Virus record (IMG/VR): IMGVR_UViG_3300005617_000004 | Location: 1-64,000 of that record | Strand: one strand, 5' to 3' | Source: a virus | DNA length: 64,000 bases | The notes under the pieces: model-generated | Seen by the model: the letters and a program-made list of their open reading frames with translations, nothing else | Databases searched by the model: none | Told to the model about the DNA's origin: nothing | Program-made: the position numbers and the translations under genes | In this document: one piece after another, positions 22,856 to 29,435 of the stretch | Layout of the letters: each line of letters begins with the position of its first letter | Numbering within the stretch: position 1 is the first letter of the stretch

Positions 22856-23452
22856 GTGGGCCGCATCATTGACCCGACGAAGCCGCAGCCCGCGGCGCCG
22901 ACCCTGGAGCAGTGGCTGACCGCGTTCACCTGCATCCAGGAGTGTTCGGCCGACGCCGCCGACAACTCCGAGATCCGCAGGAGCGTCAGCGACAACGTCA
23001 AGATGCTGCGCGCCCGGGTGAAGGAGAACGCCGACCCGCAGGCCGAGCGGTTGCTGGCGTCACAGGAGCTGATCCAGCGGCAGATGTTCGCCCAGCGGCC
23101 GGAGATCAGCCGTCTGATCCTGGCCGAATGGCGTATCGCGATGGTCGACATCCGGGCTTACTGCTGGGACCTGACGCAGCCGGTCCACTACCACGAGGGC
23201 CCGGTCAAGGGCGGTGTCATCCTGTTCTGGCAGGGCGACGCGGGGCTGCAGGACAACAGCACCAAGACCCAGGTCAGCCGCCGCACCGCCCTGATGGCCA
23301 TCAAGTTCCTGAAGTTCGTGAAGGCCATGGGCGAGGAGTCGGACCCGATCAAGTACACGCAGCAGATGCTGGAGAAGCAGGGCATCACCGCCGACAACTT
23401 CCACCTGTACGCCGATCAGCTGGCGTTCCCGAACCCCTGGACCGCTCAGTGA
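22856..23452 (+). CDS. Hypothetical protein (198 aa)
   Basis: GTG two bases after the upstream stop. Helical N-terminal half (TLEQWLTAFTCIQECSADAA, QAERLLASQELIQRQM) and a beta/alpha C-terminal half (GVILFWQGDAGLQD, RRTALMAIKFLKFVK). Not recognised. Its stop overlaps the recombinase start. Confidence 0.7.
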   Translation: MGRIIDPTKPQPAAPTLEQWLTAFTCIQECSADAADNSEIRRSVSDNVKMLRARVKENADPQAERLLASQELIQRQMFAQRPEISRLILAEWRIAMVDIRAYCWDLTQPVHYHEGPVKGGVILFWQGDAGLQDNSTKTQVSRRTALMAIKFLKFVKAMGEESDPIKYTQQMLEKQGITADNFHLYADQLAFPNPWTAQ

Positions 23453-24411
23453 TCTTGACCACCGAGGCAGACCTGCACCGCAGCCTCGCCGCCGCCATCA
23501 AGAGCGGGGTGTGGGGCTACGTGCGCGTGTCGACCGACAAGCAGGAGGAGGGTCAGTCGCCGGAAGCCCAGCAGGACGAGATCCGGGCCTACTGCGCCTC
23601 CGTGTTCCCCGACATGACGGTGACGATCGTGCAGGAGGCCGCCAGCGCCGCGTTGCCGATGTTCTCGGTCGCGCTGCCGGGCATGAAGGCGACGGGCCCT
23701 ACCTCCATCACCGAGGCGCCACGCCCGCTGCTGGGCATCTTGCTGGCGTCGCTGTGCGACCGGCCCGGGTCGCATCTGGTGGTGTGGAAGCTCGACCGTC
23801 TGGCCCGCGTGGCGACCGAGCAGGAGATGTTCCTGTCGCTGCTGCGCCGCAATCAGGTGACGGTCCACACGGCCTATGCCGGTGAGCGGCATCTGGTGGA
23901 GGGCACCGCCTCCGCCGACCAGGACCCGGTGCGGCACCTGATGCGGCAGATCCTGGCGTGCTTCGCCGAGTACGAGCGACGCATGATCCATATGCGCATG
24001 AGCATGGGCACCCGCAAGAAGGCGTCCAAGGGCGGCTACTGCGGCGGCAACACGCCGTACGGGTACGAGGTGCAGGGCGGCGAGCTGAAGATCAACCCGG
24101 TGCAGGCACCGGTGGTGGTCGACGTGTTCCGGATGCGGGACCTGTATGCCTACACCTACAAGATGATCGGCGAATCCTTGATGTTGAACCGCGGGCTGGC
24201 CGGGTTCCACAAGGTGAAGGTGCTGCGCATCATTGGCCACCGGCGTTTGTACAGCGGCCTGTACACCGACCCTTTCGGCAAGGAGCACCTGCGGCTCGAC
24301 CTCAAGATCCTGCCCGACTCCTGGGAGCGACGGCCCGACGAGATCCTGCCGCTGGCCCCCGCAGCCGCATCCACCCCTGACGACGAGGTACCTGACTATG
24401 GCAGCGAATGA
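23449..24411 (+). CDS. Serine recombinase (resolvase/invertase family, 320 aa)
   Basis: GTG start at 23449. GYVRVSTDKQEEGQSPEAQQ contains the catalytic Ser in VSTDKQ; LVVWKLDRLARVATEQEMFL and ACFAEYERRMIHMRMSMGTR give the conserved DRLAR and E-R residues. The C-terminal part begins KKASKGGYCGGNTPYGYEV, typical of serine recombinases of intermediate to large size, but ends soon after, so the DNA-binding region is short. Possible roles are integration, resolution or inversion; no attachment site was found in this window. Confidence 0.92.
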   Translation: MILTTEADLHRSLAAAIKSGVWGYVRVSTDKQEEGQSPEAQQDEIRAYCASVFPDMTVTIVQEAASAALPMFSVALPGMKATGPTSITEAPRPLLGILLASLCDRPGSHLVVWKLDRLARVATEQEMFLSLLRRNQVTVHTAYAGERHLVEGTASADQDPVRHLMRQILACFAEYERRMIHMRMSMGTRKKASKGGYCGGNTPYGYEVQGGELKINPVQAPVVVDVFRMRDLYAYTYKMIGESLMLNRGLAGFHKVKVLRIIGHRRLYSGLYTDPFGKEHLRLDLKILPDSWERRPDEILPLAPAAASTPDDEVPDYGSE

Positions 24412-24700
24412 TGACATCGAGCAGCTGAGCAACGCGCTGGAGACCATCGCCGGTGACCTGTTGAACGGCGACGGGTTCGCGATCCCGCTGACCAAGGTGC
24501 TGGGAGCAGTCACCGCAGGCAAGCGCCTCGCAGGCGTCGACGGGGCCGGCAAGGAAGTGTTCAAGCGGTTCTTCGGCAACCTCGTGAAGGACCACCCGGA
24601 GGTGATCGACCTCGCGTTCGCTGGCATGAGCGAGGTCGCGAAGACCCGGATCCGCAAGCTGGCGGGCGAACCTGAGATGAAGGACGCCGAGACGGCATGA
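24398..24700 (+). CDS. Hypothetical helical protein (100 aa)
   Basis: ATG 24398 overlaps the end of the recombinase by 14 bases. All helical (DIEQLSNALETIAGDLLNGD; KEVFKRFFGNLVKDHPEV). No family recognised. Coupled (ATGA) to the next small gene. Confidence 0.65.
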   Translation: MAANDDIEQLSNALETIAGDLLNGDGFAIPLTKVLGAVTAGKRLAGVDGAGKEVFKRFFGNLVKDHPEVIDLAFAGMSEVAKTRIRKLAGEPEMKDAETA

Positions 24701-24813
24701 GCCAGAACGGCAAAGGTTCGGCGCCGCGTCAACGGTCGAAGGCCGAGCGGGTGAAGTTCGAGAACGAGTACGACCGTATTTTCCGCAAGAAGCGGCGAAA
24801 GACCAAACGATGA
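24697..24813 (+). CDS. Very small basic protein (38 aa)
   Basis: ATG 24697 to TGA 24811-24813, overlapping both neighbours by 4 bases. The product (GKGSAPRQRS..., EYDRIFRKKRRKT) matches a recurrent tiny phage protein with a GKGS-x-PR start and a DRIF(G/R)KK end. Function unknown; charge suggests nucleic-acid contact. Confidence 0.75.
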   Translation: MSQNGKGSAPRQRSKAERVKFENEYDRIFRKKRRKTKR

Positions 24814-25328
24814 TCGCCGCCCTGCTGTGTCCAGGCCCCTCCCTCGCCGACACCTGCGTGTCGGACGTGTCGCTCGGCGTGTTCGACGTGGTGATCGCGG
24901 TCAACCGCGCGATCATGCTGCGACCCGGCATCGAGAAGCTGATCCACTGGCACGCCTGTGGGGACTGGGACACCCTGTACTCGATCCCGTCGAAGCCGAC
25001 GGTCGGCATCTGCTCCCAGCGCGACGTGGCGCGGATCACGCAGAACGGGCAGCACGCGTCGTTCTATGCCGGACTGCGCTGGGAGGCATGGGAAGACCTG
25101 GGCGTGTCGCCGGGCTACTCGACGATCGCGGGTATCGCTTTGGCGGCGAAGCTCGGCGCGGAGCACCTCGTGGTGTTCGGTGACGACAAGAACGGGTTGT
25201 TCGACTGGGACGGGACGCCCGGCCGGCTGCGGAACGGCGACCGGTGGGACAAGGAGCGCACGCTGCAGGACCGGGCCATCGCGAAGCTGAAGCTCGACGT
25301 CCGGTACGTCAGCAAGGTGGCGGTATGA
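24810..25328 (+). CDS. Conserved protein with GPS nucleotide-sugar-like motif (172 aa)
   Basis: IAALLCPGPSLAD at the N-terminus resembles the GxGPS phosphate-binding loop of sialyltransferase-like and MptE/DUF115-like Rossmann proteins. VIAVNRAIMLRPGIEKLIHW and GAEHLVVFGDDKNGLFDWDG follow in the order seen in those families. Followed at once by two sugar-transfer genes, so a role in sugar transfer is likely but not certain. Confidence 0.65.
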   Translation: MIAALLCPGPSLADTCVSDVSLGVFDVVIAVNRAIMLRPGIEKLIHWHACGDWDTLYSIPSKPTVGICSQRDVARITQNGQHASFYAGLRWEAWEDLGVSPGYSTIAGIALAAKLGAEHLVVFGDDKNGLFDWDGTPGRLRNGDRWDKERTLQDRAIAKLKLDVRYVSKVAV

Positions 25329-25909
25329 CCAAGGACCTGCCGTACGTGGTGTGTGCGTTCTACACCGACGACGACATCTACCGCGGCTATGCGGAGACGC
25401 TGCGCGAGTCGCTGGTCGCGCACCAGCTGCCGCACGACATCACCAAGCTGCCGGCCGACCACTTCAAGGGGCACTGGAAGGCAGCGTGCCGGTGGAAGCC
25501 GCGGTTCATCGCTGCCATGCTGCTGCGGCACTGCTTGAAGGACGTGCTGTATCTCGACGCGGACGCGGCGGTGCTGTCGCACCCGACGCTGTTCGACCGG
25601 TTTGAAGGGGACCTCGGCGTGCATCTGCGGCCTCCTGGCGAGCTGTTCGCGTCGACGATCTACGTGAAGAACAGCGACGCGGGGCAGAAGGCCGTCATGC
25701 GTTGGTGGGAGCACGTCGAGCAAGACGAGAAGAACGACGACCAGACCATGCTGCAGCGCACGGTCGACGAGCTGCGCGGAGAGGTTTCCGTCGTCAATCT
25801 CCCATCGACCTACGCCTACAAGTTCGCCCAGTCACCCGCCGAGGCGGTGATCGGGCAGTATCAGGCGAGTCGCAGGGTGCGGGCGCTGAACGGCGGGAAG
25901 GCGCCGTGA
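25325..25909 (+). CDS. Nucleotide-diphospho-sugar transferase-like protein (194 aa)
   Basis: VVCAFYTDDDIYRGYAETLR and KPRFIAAMLLRHCLKDVLYL followed by DADAAVLSHPTLF give the strand plus DxD metal site of GT-A enzymes of the GT8/GT77 type. NDDQTMLQRTVDEL is the usual acceptor-side helix. Start ATG 25325 overlaps the upstream stop. Donor and acceptor unknown. Confidence 0.8.
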   Translation: MTKDLPYVVCAFYTDDDIYRGYAETLRESLVAHQLPHDITKLPADHFKGHWKAACRWKPRFIAAMLLRHCLKDVLYLDADAAVLSHPTLFDRFEGDLGVHLRPPGELFASTIYVKNSDAGQKAVMRWWEHVEQDEKNDDQTMLQRTVDELRGEVSVVNLPSTYAYKFAQSPAEAVIGQYQASRRVRALNGGKAP

Positions 25910-26586
25910 TCCGCGTCTACATCGGCACGCAGCCCGAGCAGAAGCTCGCCTGTGAGGTGCTGAAGTATTCGATCACTGCGCGTGCGACGGAGCCAGTGTC
26001 GTTCTTCGAGATCACCGACAAGACCAACCGCTACGCGATGACGGGCTTCTCCTTCGCGCGCTGGTACGTGCCGAAGTTGGCGAAAGAAAACGGCGATCAG
26101 ACGGCGATCTACATGGACGCCGACATCGTCGTGCTCGGCGACATCGCGGCCCTTGAGCACGCTGCTGGCGAGAAGCCCACGCTCGCGCGGCCGACATCCG
26201 ATGGGCGGTACTTCACCAGCGTGATGCGACTCAACATCGCGCGCATCAACTGGGATGTGGGCGGTCTTCTCGTCGACGGATTCGCCGGGCTGCCCGAGTG
26301 GCTGCACAACGCAATCATGTGGGCCGCGTCGAACTCTCCGTGGCGCGCCGACTTCGGCGAACTTAGCGCGCGCTGGAACGACCTGGACTTGGTGAAGGAT
26401 GGTACGCAAGCATTGCACTACACCGACCTCAAGCGGCAGCCCTGGCGGTATGCGGGGCACCCGTTTGGCTACGTGTGGCAAGCCGAGTTGAAGTCGGCGC
26501 TTGCAGACAAAGCGATCTCGATGGCGCTGGTGCAGGACGAGATCGCGAGGGGGCACGTGCGCGGCGATGTGCTGACGGTGACCTGA
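25906..26586 (+). CDS. GT8-like glycosyltransferase (226 aa)
   Basis: GTG start. IRVYIGTQPEQKLACEVLKY, then SFARWYVPKLAKENGDQTAI and YMDADIVVLGDIAALEH with the DxD site, and a C-terminal LHYTDLKRQPWRYAGHPFG carrying the H-x-x-x-x-K/P-W motif of family 8. Expected retaining GT-A enzyme. Last gene before the tRNA region; a promoter follows at 26646. Confidence 0.85.
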   Translation: MIRVYIGTQPEQKLACEVLKYSITARATEPVSFFEITDKTNRYAMTGFSFARWYVPKLAKENGDQTAIYMDADIVVLGDIAALEHAAGEKPTLARPTSDGRYFTSVMRLNIARINWDVGGLLVDGFAGLPEWLHNAIMWAASNSPWRADFGELSARWNDLDLVKDGTQALHYTDLKRQPWRYAGHPFGYVWQAELKSALADKAISMALVQDEIARGHVRGDVLTVT

Positions 26587-26645
26587 TATTGCGCGGACAA
26601 GAGCGCCGCGCGCACTATCGGGTCATCGGCGCTGAAGAAGACCCC

Positions 26646-26670
26646 TTGACACCCTAGCGGGCTCGATAGT
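26646..26670 (+). promoter_or_regulatory. Doublet promoter of leader RNA 1
   Basis: TTGACA (26646-26651), CCCTAG (26652-26657), CTCGATAGT (26662-26670). Starts the transcript through the structured leader at 26675-26870 toward tRNA cluster 1. Confidence 0.7.
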
Positions 26671-26674
26671 GTCG

Positions 26675-26870
26675 CGGGCATGGACCTCATACTCCCATCC
26701 AGCAGAACAGCGAAAGCAATGACGTGGCATCGCCCCGTCGTGGCCGGTTGCTTTATTGCTGGTGATCGCACCGGCAATGAAAAGCCGGGACGGTTCGGGG
26801 GTTCGTGAGGCACTAGGACCGTAAGTCCACCCTCTCCGAACCCCGGGCCCGCAAAGGCTCGGGGTTTTTC
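26675..26870 (+). ncRNA. Structured leader RNA 1 with attenuator architecture
   Basis: About 195 bases between a phage promoter and a terminator, with no plausible coding frame. GGGGTTCG (26798-26805) is complementary to CGAACCCC (26837-26844), and the latter overlaps the 5' arm of the terminator stem. Pairing with the first therefore excludes the terminator, the classical attenuator arrangement. A second element with the same plan lies at 30250-30396. May control read-through into the tRNA genes, or be a small RNA in its own right. Confidence 0.55.
26840..26870 (+). terminator. Rho-independent terminator of leader RNA 1
   Basis: 10-bp stem ACCCCGGGCC / GGCTCGGGGT (one G-U pair), 6-base loop, then TTTTTC. 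Followed within 15 bases by the tRNA promoter-like AACTCTATACTGTGGC. Confidence 0.8.
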
Positions 26871-26877
26871 TTTCTAT

Positions 26878-26893
26878 AACTCTATACTGTGGC
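26878..26893 (+). promoter_or_regulatory. tRNA cluster 1 promoter element
   Basis: AACTCTATACTGTGGC, nearly identical to AACTCTATATCGTGGC before tRNA cluster 2 (30409-30424). Contains a -10-like TATACT; no clear -35. Confidence 0.5.
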
Positions 26894-26900
26894 CTGTCAC

Positions 26901-26974
26901 GGCTGAGTCGCTCAACGGCAGGGCGCACGTTTGAAACACGTGAGACGGTGGTTCGACTCCACCTTCAGCCACCA
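26901..26974 (+). tRNA. tRNA-Phe(GAA)
   Basis: Acceptor GGCTGAG/TTCAGCC, anticodon stem CACGT/ACGTG with loop TTGAAAC, T-loop TTCGACT, D-loop with GG. Encodes its own CCA. First gene of cluster 1. Confidence 0.9.
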
Positions 26975-26977
26975 TAT

Positions 26978-27053
26978 TGGTGTGAAGCATAACGGGTTAT
27001 GCACCTCTCTGTTAAAGAGGACCAACGGGGTTCGAGTCCCTGCGCACCAGCCA
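26978..27053 (+). tRNA. tRNA-Asn(GTT)
   Basis: Acceptor TGGTGTG/CGCACCA, anticodon stem CCTCT/AGAGG with loop CTGTTAA, T-loop TTCGAGT, encoded CCA. Confidence 0.9.
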
Positions 27054-27082
27054 TTTTCTTACGTAGCAGTATTTCTTGTTAC

Positions 27083-27157
27083 GCGGTCGTAACTCAATCG
27101 GAAGAGTCCCGCCTTCTAAGCGGAGAGATACGGGTTCGAGCCCTGTCGGCCGCGCCA
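27083..27157 (+). tRNA. tRNA-Arg(TCT)
   Basis: Acceptor GCGGTCG/CGGCCGC, loop CTTCTAA, T-loop TTCGAGC, encoded CCA. Confidence 0.88.
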
Positions 27158-27161
27158 TTCT

Positions 27162-27233
27162 CGCGTCGTAGCTCAGCGGAAGAGCAGCTCGGTCCTAACG
27201 AGAAGGCCAGAGGTTCGATCCCTCTCGACGCGG
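27162..27233 (+). tRNA. tRNA-Arg(CCT)
   Basis: Acceptor CGCGTCG/CGACGCG, loop GTCCTAA, T-loop TTCGATC. Ends GCTA, so the CCA end is not exactly encoded. Confidence 0.88.
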
Positions 27234-27242
27234 CTATTTCAC

Positions 27243-27318
27243 GGTCCTATCGTCTAGCAGCCTAGGATGACTGGTTCTCAGCCAGTAGACACGAGTGCGA
27301 ACCTCGTTAGGACTACCA
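27243..27318 (+). tRNA. tRNA-Glu(CTC)
   Basis: Acceptor GGTCCTA/TAGGACT, stem ACTGG/CCAGT with loop TTCTCAG, encoded CCA. T-loop TGCGAAC has G55 and the D-loop reads CAG instead of CGG: one of the A18/G55 set. Confidence 0.88.
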
Positions 27319-27320
27319 TC

Positions 27321-27484
27321 GCCAGTGCAGCACGGAAGGACGTGCAAACAAGTGCAACGCTTATCAGGATCGACCGGCGGCCGACGGGCGCCTGCATCAT
27401 GAATAATGGGCACAGTAGGTCCCTCCCTGGACGTGTCACCCAATAGCCCGACGGGGCAGCCGGTGTCGAACCCGGCCACTGGCC
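27321..27484 (+). ncRNA. tRNA-like RNA with about 87-nt insertion
   Basis: A perfect acceptor-type stem GCCAGTG/CACTGGC (27321-27327, 27477-27483), two linker bases, a D-arm-like hairpin GCAC/GTGC with GGAAGGAC loop (27330-27345), and a T-arm-like hairpin GCCGG/CCGGC (27459-27463, 27472-27476) directly joined to the acceptor strand as in tRNA. The T-loop is 8 bases (TGTCGAAC). Between D and T arms lie 113 bases instead of about 25, containing further hairpins and CATCATGAATAATG. T-tract follows. Could be an intron-containing, tmRNA-like or decoy RNA. Confidence 0.5.
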
Positions 27485-27589
27485 TTTTTCAGCGCGCCCC
27501 TGCTCCGGGGGCCTTCTCAGCGCGACAGTCAGGCGATACGAGGAGTACGCCGTGTACGAAAGCATAAGCTGTCATGGAGACTTCTTCAC

Positions 27590-27661
27590 GGCGCTATCGT
27601 CCAACCGGAAGGATACGAGGCCTTCAACCTCACGATGTCGGTTCGACTCCGACTAGCGCTA
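27590..27661 (+). tRNA. tRNA-Glu(TTC)
   Basis: Acceptor GGCGCTA/TAGCGCT, stem GAGG/CCTC with loop CCTTCAA: anticodon TTC with C at position 33 instead of the usual U. T-loop TTCGACT. No encoded CCA (ACTT follows). Confidence 0.8.
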
Positions 27662-27670
27662 CTTTTCCAC

Positions 27671-27746
27671 GCCCGAATAGATCAATGGATAGATCGCGAC
27701 GCTACGGACGTCGAGGCTGAAGGTTCGAGTCCTTCTTCGGGTACCA
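27671..27746 (+). tRNA. tRNA-Arg(ACG)
   Basis: Acceptor GCCCGAA/TTCGGGT, stem CGACG/CGTCG with loop CTACGGA, T-loop TTCGAGT, encoded CCA. Confidence 0.9.
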
Positions 27747-27752
27747 CTTCAC

Positions 27753-27827
27753 GCGGGATTAGGTCAGTGGCAGACCGTCTCTTTTACATGGAGAATGCCG
27801 GGGGTTCGATTCCCTCATCCCGTACCA
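27753..27827 (+). tRNA. tRNA-Val(TAC)
   Basis: Acceptor GCGGGAT/ATCCCGT, stem TCTCT/GGAGA with loop TTTACAT, T-loop TTCGATT, encoded CCA. Confidence 0.9.
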
Positions 27828-27834
27828 GTTTCAA

Positions 27835-27910
27835 TGGTCTGTAGCTCATCGGCCAGAGCGCTTCCCTGACACGGAAGAGGCAGTGAGTTCAATTCTCGCC
27901 AGACCAACCA
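27835..27910 (+). tRNA. tRNA-Val(GAC)
   Basis: Acceptor TGGTCTG/CAGACCA, stem CTTCC/GGAAG with loop CTGACAC, T-loop TTCAATT, encoded CCA. Confidence 0.9.
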
Positions 27911-27915
27911 ACGGT

Positions 27916-27933
27916 CTGCGGTGGCCACCGCAG
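27916..27933 (+). repeat. Perfect 18-bp palindrome between tRNA genes
   Basis: CTGCGGTGGCCACCGCAG is fully self-complementary and lies in a 60-base spacer that is longer than most spacers of the cluster. It may be an RNA hairpin, a processing signal, or a DNA site. Confidence 0.6.
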
Positions 27934-27970
27934 CGTAAGCCCGGGAGTGATTCTCGGGGCCACGTTTCAT

Positions 27971-28045
27971 GGGGGCTTAGTGATAATGGTAGCACGTCTG
28001 CCTTGCAAGCAAACAGCGGGAGTTCGATTCTCCCAGCCTCCACCA
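27971..28045 (+). tRNA. tRNA-Ala(TGC)
   Basis: Acceptor GGGGGCT/AGCCTCC, loop CTTGCAA with one mismatch in the anticodon stem, T-loop TTCGATT, encoded CCA. Confidence 0.85.
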
Positions 28046-28057
28046 GATCCGCTTACC

Positions 28058-28092
28058 GCCCCTGGTCACGGATGTAAAACTCAGACCGGGGC
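28058..28092 (+). other. Long hairpin between tRNA-Ala and tRNA-Asp
   Basis: GCCCC (28058-28062) pairs with GGGGC (28088-28092) and GGTC (28064-28067) with GACC (28084-28087), leaving one bulged T. Not part of a tRNA cloverleaf; possible processing or stabilising element. Confidence 0.5.
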
Positions 28093-28096
28093 ACCT

Positions 28097-28171
28097 GTCT
28101 CCATAGTCCAGCGGAACGGACACTTCCCTGTCACGGAAGAAACCCGAGTTCGACTCTCGGTGGGGACGCCA
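28097..28171 (+). tRNA. tRNA-Asp(GTC)
   Basis: Acceptor GTCTCCA/TGGGGAC, stem CTTCC/GGAAG with loop CTGTCAC, T-loop TTCGACT, encoded CCA. CTCCATAGT, identical to the promoter box, occurs here as part of the tRNA. Confidence 0.9.
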
Positions 28172-28176
28172 TTTAC

Positions 28177-28253
28177 CGGAATGTAGCTCAGTCTAGTAGA
28201 GCGCTTGCTTCGGGAGCAAGAGGCCGTGGGAGCAAAGCCCGCCATTCCGACCA
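28177..28253 (+). tRNA. tRNA-Pro(CGG)
   Basis: Acceptor CGGAATG/CATTCCG, stem CTTGC/GCAAG with loop TTCGGGA, encoded CCA. T-loop is AGCAAAG (no TT, G55) and the D-loop has TAG instead of TGG. Confidence 0.85.
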
Positions 28254-28260
28254 TTCACAT

Positions 28261-28337
28261 CAGACCGTAGCTCAGCCTAGGAGAGCGCCACTTTGGGGTA
28301 GTGGAGGTCGCAGGCGCACATCCTGTCGGTCTGACCA
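28261..28337 (+). tRNA. tRNA-Pro(GGG)
   Basis: Acceptor CAGACCG/CGGTCTG, stem CCACT/AGTGG with loop TTGGGGT, encoded CCA. T-loop CGCACAT with G55. Confidence 0.85.
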
Positions 28338-28422
28338 TTTTCAGGGGGAGATCCGGGTCCGAATCCCGGTCTCGCGGCGACGGTCGCGAGTCTCGTCTAA
28401 CGGTAGGACGCCCCCGCTTTCA
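28338..28422 (+). tRNA. Candidate circularly permuted tRNA (Glu TTC or Lys TTT)
   Basis: The 3' half precedes the 5' half: TTTTCA, anticodon 3' strand GGGGG (28344-28348), variable AGAT, T-arm CCGGG-TCCGAAT-CCCGG (28353-28369), acceptor 3' strand TCTCGCG (28370-28376), 8-base linker, acceptor 5' strand CGCGAGT (28385-28391), D-arm with TAACGGTAG loop (28394-28410), anticodon 5' strand CCCCC (28411-28415), GCTTTCA. Rejoined it gives a cloverleaf of about 72 nt with six acceptor pairs and a perfect anticodon stem. No second half lies elsewhere. Confidence 0.6.
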
Positions 28423-28451
28423 TTCACCAACACCTCGGAAAGGAGGTCACT

Positions 28452-29000
28452 ATGCCCGGCGGACGCTGCCTCGTGCTCAATGCGAGCTTCGAGTTCCTTC
28501 ACATCACCAACACGTGGTTCGATTCGCTTCGTCTGCTTCGTCGCGGCAAGGTGACCGCCATCAAGAACTACCCGGTGCCGGCCAGATCCGAGAAGGACCT
28601 CGCGCTGATCCCGGCGGTGGCGGTGCTCAAGACCTACATCTCGACGCCGCGCAAGAAGAGTCACTTCACGCTGCCGACCCACCGCAACATCCTGATCCGC
28701 GATGGGTTCAAGTGTGGGTACTGCGCGTGCAAGCTGACGCTCGGCACGGTGACCAAGGATCACGTGATCCCGCGGTCGAAGGGCGGTCAGGACGTGCTGA
28801 CCAACGTCGTGGCGGCTTGCAAGCGGTGCAACACCCGCAAGGCGGACAAGACGCCCAGCGAGGCTGGCCTGACGCTGCTGGCGGTGCCGAGGGCGCTCAA
28901 CGAAGAAGAGAAGCTGACGATCGTGGTCAAGACGCACAAGGCACCCGAGCGCGCATTGTGGAAGGAGGCGCTCGAGGAGTTGAAGGTGAAGCTGTTCTGA
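28452..29000 (+). CDS. HNH endonuclease (182 aa) inside the tRNA cluster
   Basis: Strong ribosome site AAAGGAGG 8 bases before ATG. N-terminal domain (GRCLVLNASFEFLHITNTWF, RLLRRGKVTAIKNYP) followed by the HNH core: HRNILIRDGFKCGYC, KDHVIPRSKGGQDVLTNVVA, ACKRCNTRKADKTPSEAG, with both CxxC zinc knuckles and the catalytic His in DHVIPRS. This is the HNH_5-like family common in bacteria and phages. It sits between the permuted tRNA and tRNA-Pro(TGG), suggesting a mobile element in the tRNA operon. Confidence 0.92.
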   Translation: MPGGRCLVLNASFEFLHITNTWFDSLRLLRRGKVTAIKNYPVPARSEKDLALIPAVAVLKTYISTPRKKSHFTLPTHRNILIRDGFKCGYCACKLTLGTVTKDHVIPRSKGGQDVLTNVVAACKRCNTRKADKTPSEAGLTLLAVPRALNEEEKLTIVVKTHKAPERALWKEALEELKVKLF

Positions 29001-29005
29001 TTTCT

Positions 29006-29029
29006 CCGGGCCGCCCATGGGCCCGGTTT
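29006..29029 (+). terminator. Hairpin after the HNH gene (weak terminator)
   Basis: 7-bp stem CCGGGCC/GGCCCGG (29006-29012, 29020-29026), loop GCCCATG, followed by only TTTC; may be an attenuating or processing hairpin. Confidence 0.5.
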
Positions 29030-29031
29030 CT

Positions 29032-29106
29032 CGGGGTGTAGCTCAACAGTAGAGCAACGCGTTTGGGGCGCGAAGGTAGCTGGCGCGACACCAGTCATCC
29101 CGACCA
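29032..29106 (+). tRNA. tRNA-Pro(TGG)
   Basis: Acceptor CGGGGTG/CATCCCG, loop TTTGGGG, encoded CCA. T-loop CGCGACA with G55 and D-loop CAG: same unusual pair as the other two proline tRNAs. Confidence 0.85.
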
Positions 29107-29109
29107 TTT

Positions 29110-29191
29110 GAGTGAAGTGTTCTAGCCAGCCGGGCTGGCGGCGGATTGCAACCCCGCTGACATTGCCGTTCGACTCGGCCTTCACTCTCCA
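29110..29191 (+). tRNA. tRNA-Cys(GCA) with atypical D arm
   Basis: Acceptor GAGTGAA/TTCACTC, U73 and CCA, loop TTGCAAC, T-loop TTCGACT. The D region contains a 6-bp hairpin GCCAGC-CGG-GCTGGC in place of a normal D-loop. Confidence 0.82.
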
Positions 29192-29195
29192 TCAC

Positions 29196-29270
29196 GCGCC
29201 CGTAGCTCAATAGTAGAGCACTCCGCTCTTATCGGAGGGGTTGAAGGTCCAAGTCCTTCCGGGTGTACCA
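29196..29270 (+). tRNA. tRNA-Lys(CTT)
   Basis: Acceptor GCGCCCG/CGGGTGT, stem CTCCG/CGGAG with loop CTCTTAT, encoded CCA. T-loop TCCAAGT (C55), D-loop TAG. Confidence 0.88.
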
Positions 29271-29275
29271 TCTCC

Positions 29276-29349
29276 GTCCGCAAAGCGTTACAGTAGCGTA
29301 CTACCTTGCCATGGTAGGGGCCCGAGTGCGACTCTCGGTGCGGACTCCA
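29276..29349 (+). tRNA. tRNA-Gly(GCC)
   Basis: Acceptor GTCCGCA/TGCGGAC, stem CTACC/GGTAG with loop TTGCCAT, encoded TCCA. T-loop TGCGACT (G55), D-loop CAG. Confidence 0.88.
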
Positions 29350-29354
29350 TTTCT

Positions 29355-29430
29355 GCCGTCGTAGCTCAGCTGGAAGAGCATCTCTTTCCGAAAGAGAAGG
29401 CCAGAGGTTCGACCCCTCTCGGCGGCGCCA
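29355..29430 (+). tRNA. tRNA-Arg(CCG)
   Basis: Acceptor GCCGTCG/CGGCGGC, stem TCTCT/AGAGA with loop TTCCGAA, T-loop TTCGACC, encoded CCA. Confidence 0.9.
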
Positions 29431-29435
29431 TTCAC

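Noticed and set aside
23449-24411. att site for the serine recombinase
   Set aside because: No pair of direct repeats or inverted recombinase-like core near the gene could be supported by eye.
27321-27575. Ordinary tmRNA
   Set aside because: No GGGGxx acceptor with Ala identity, no resume codon or tag frame; a D-arm-like hairpin is present, which tmRNAs lack.
28105-28113. CTCCATAGT inside tRNA-Asp as a promoter box
   Set aside because: The sequence is part of the tRNA acceptor and D arm and has no partner box or TTGAC upstream.
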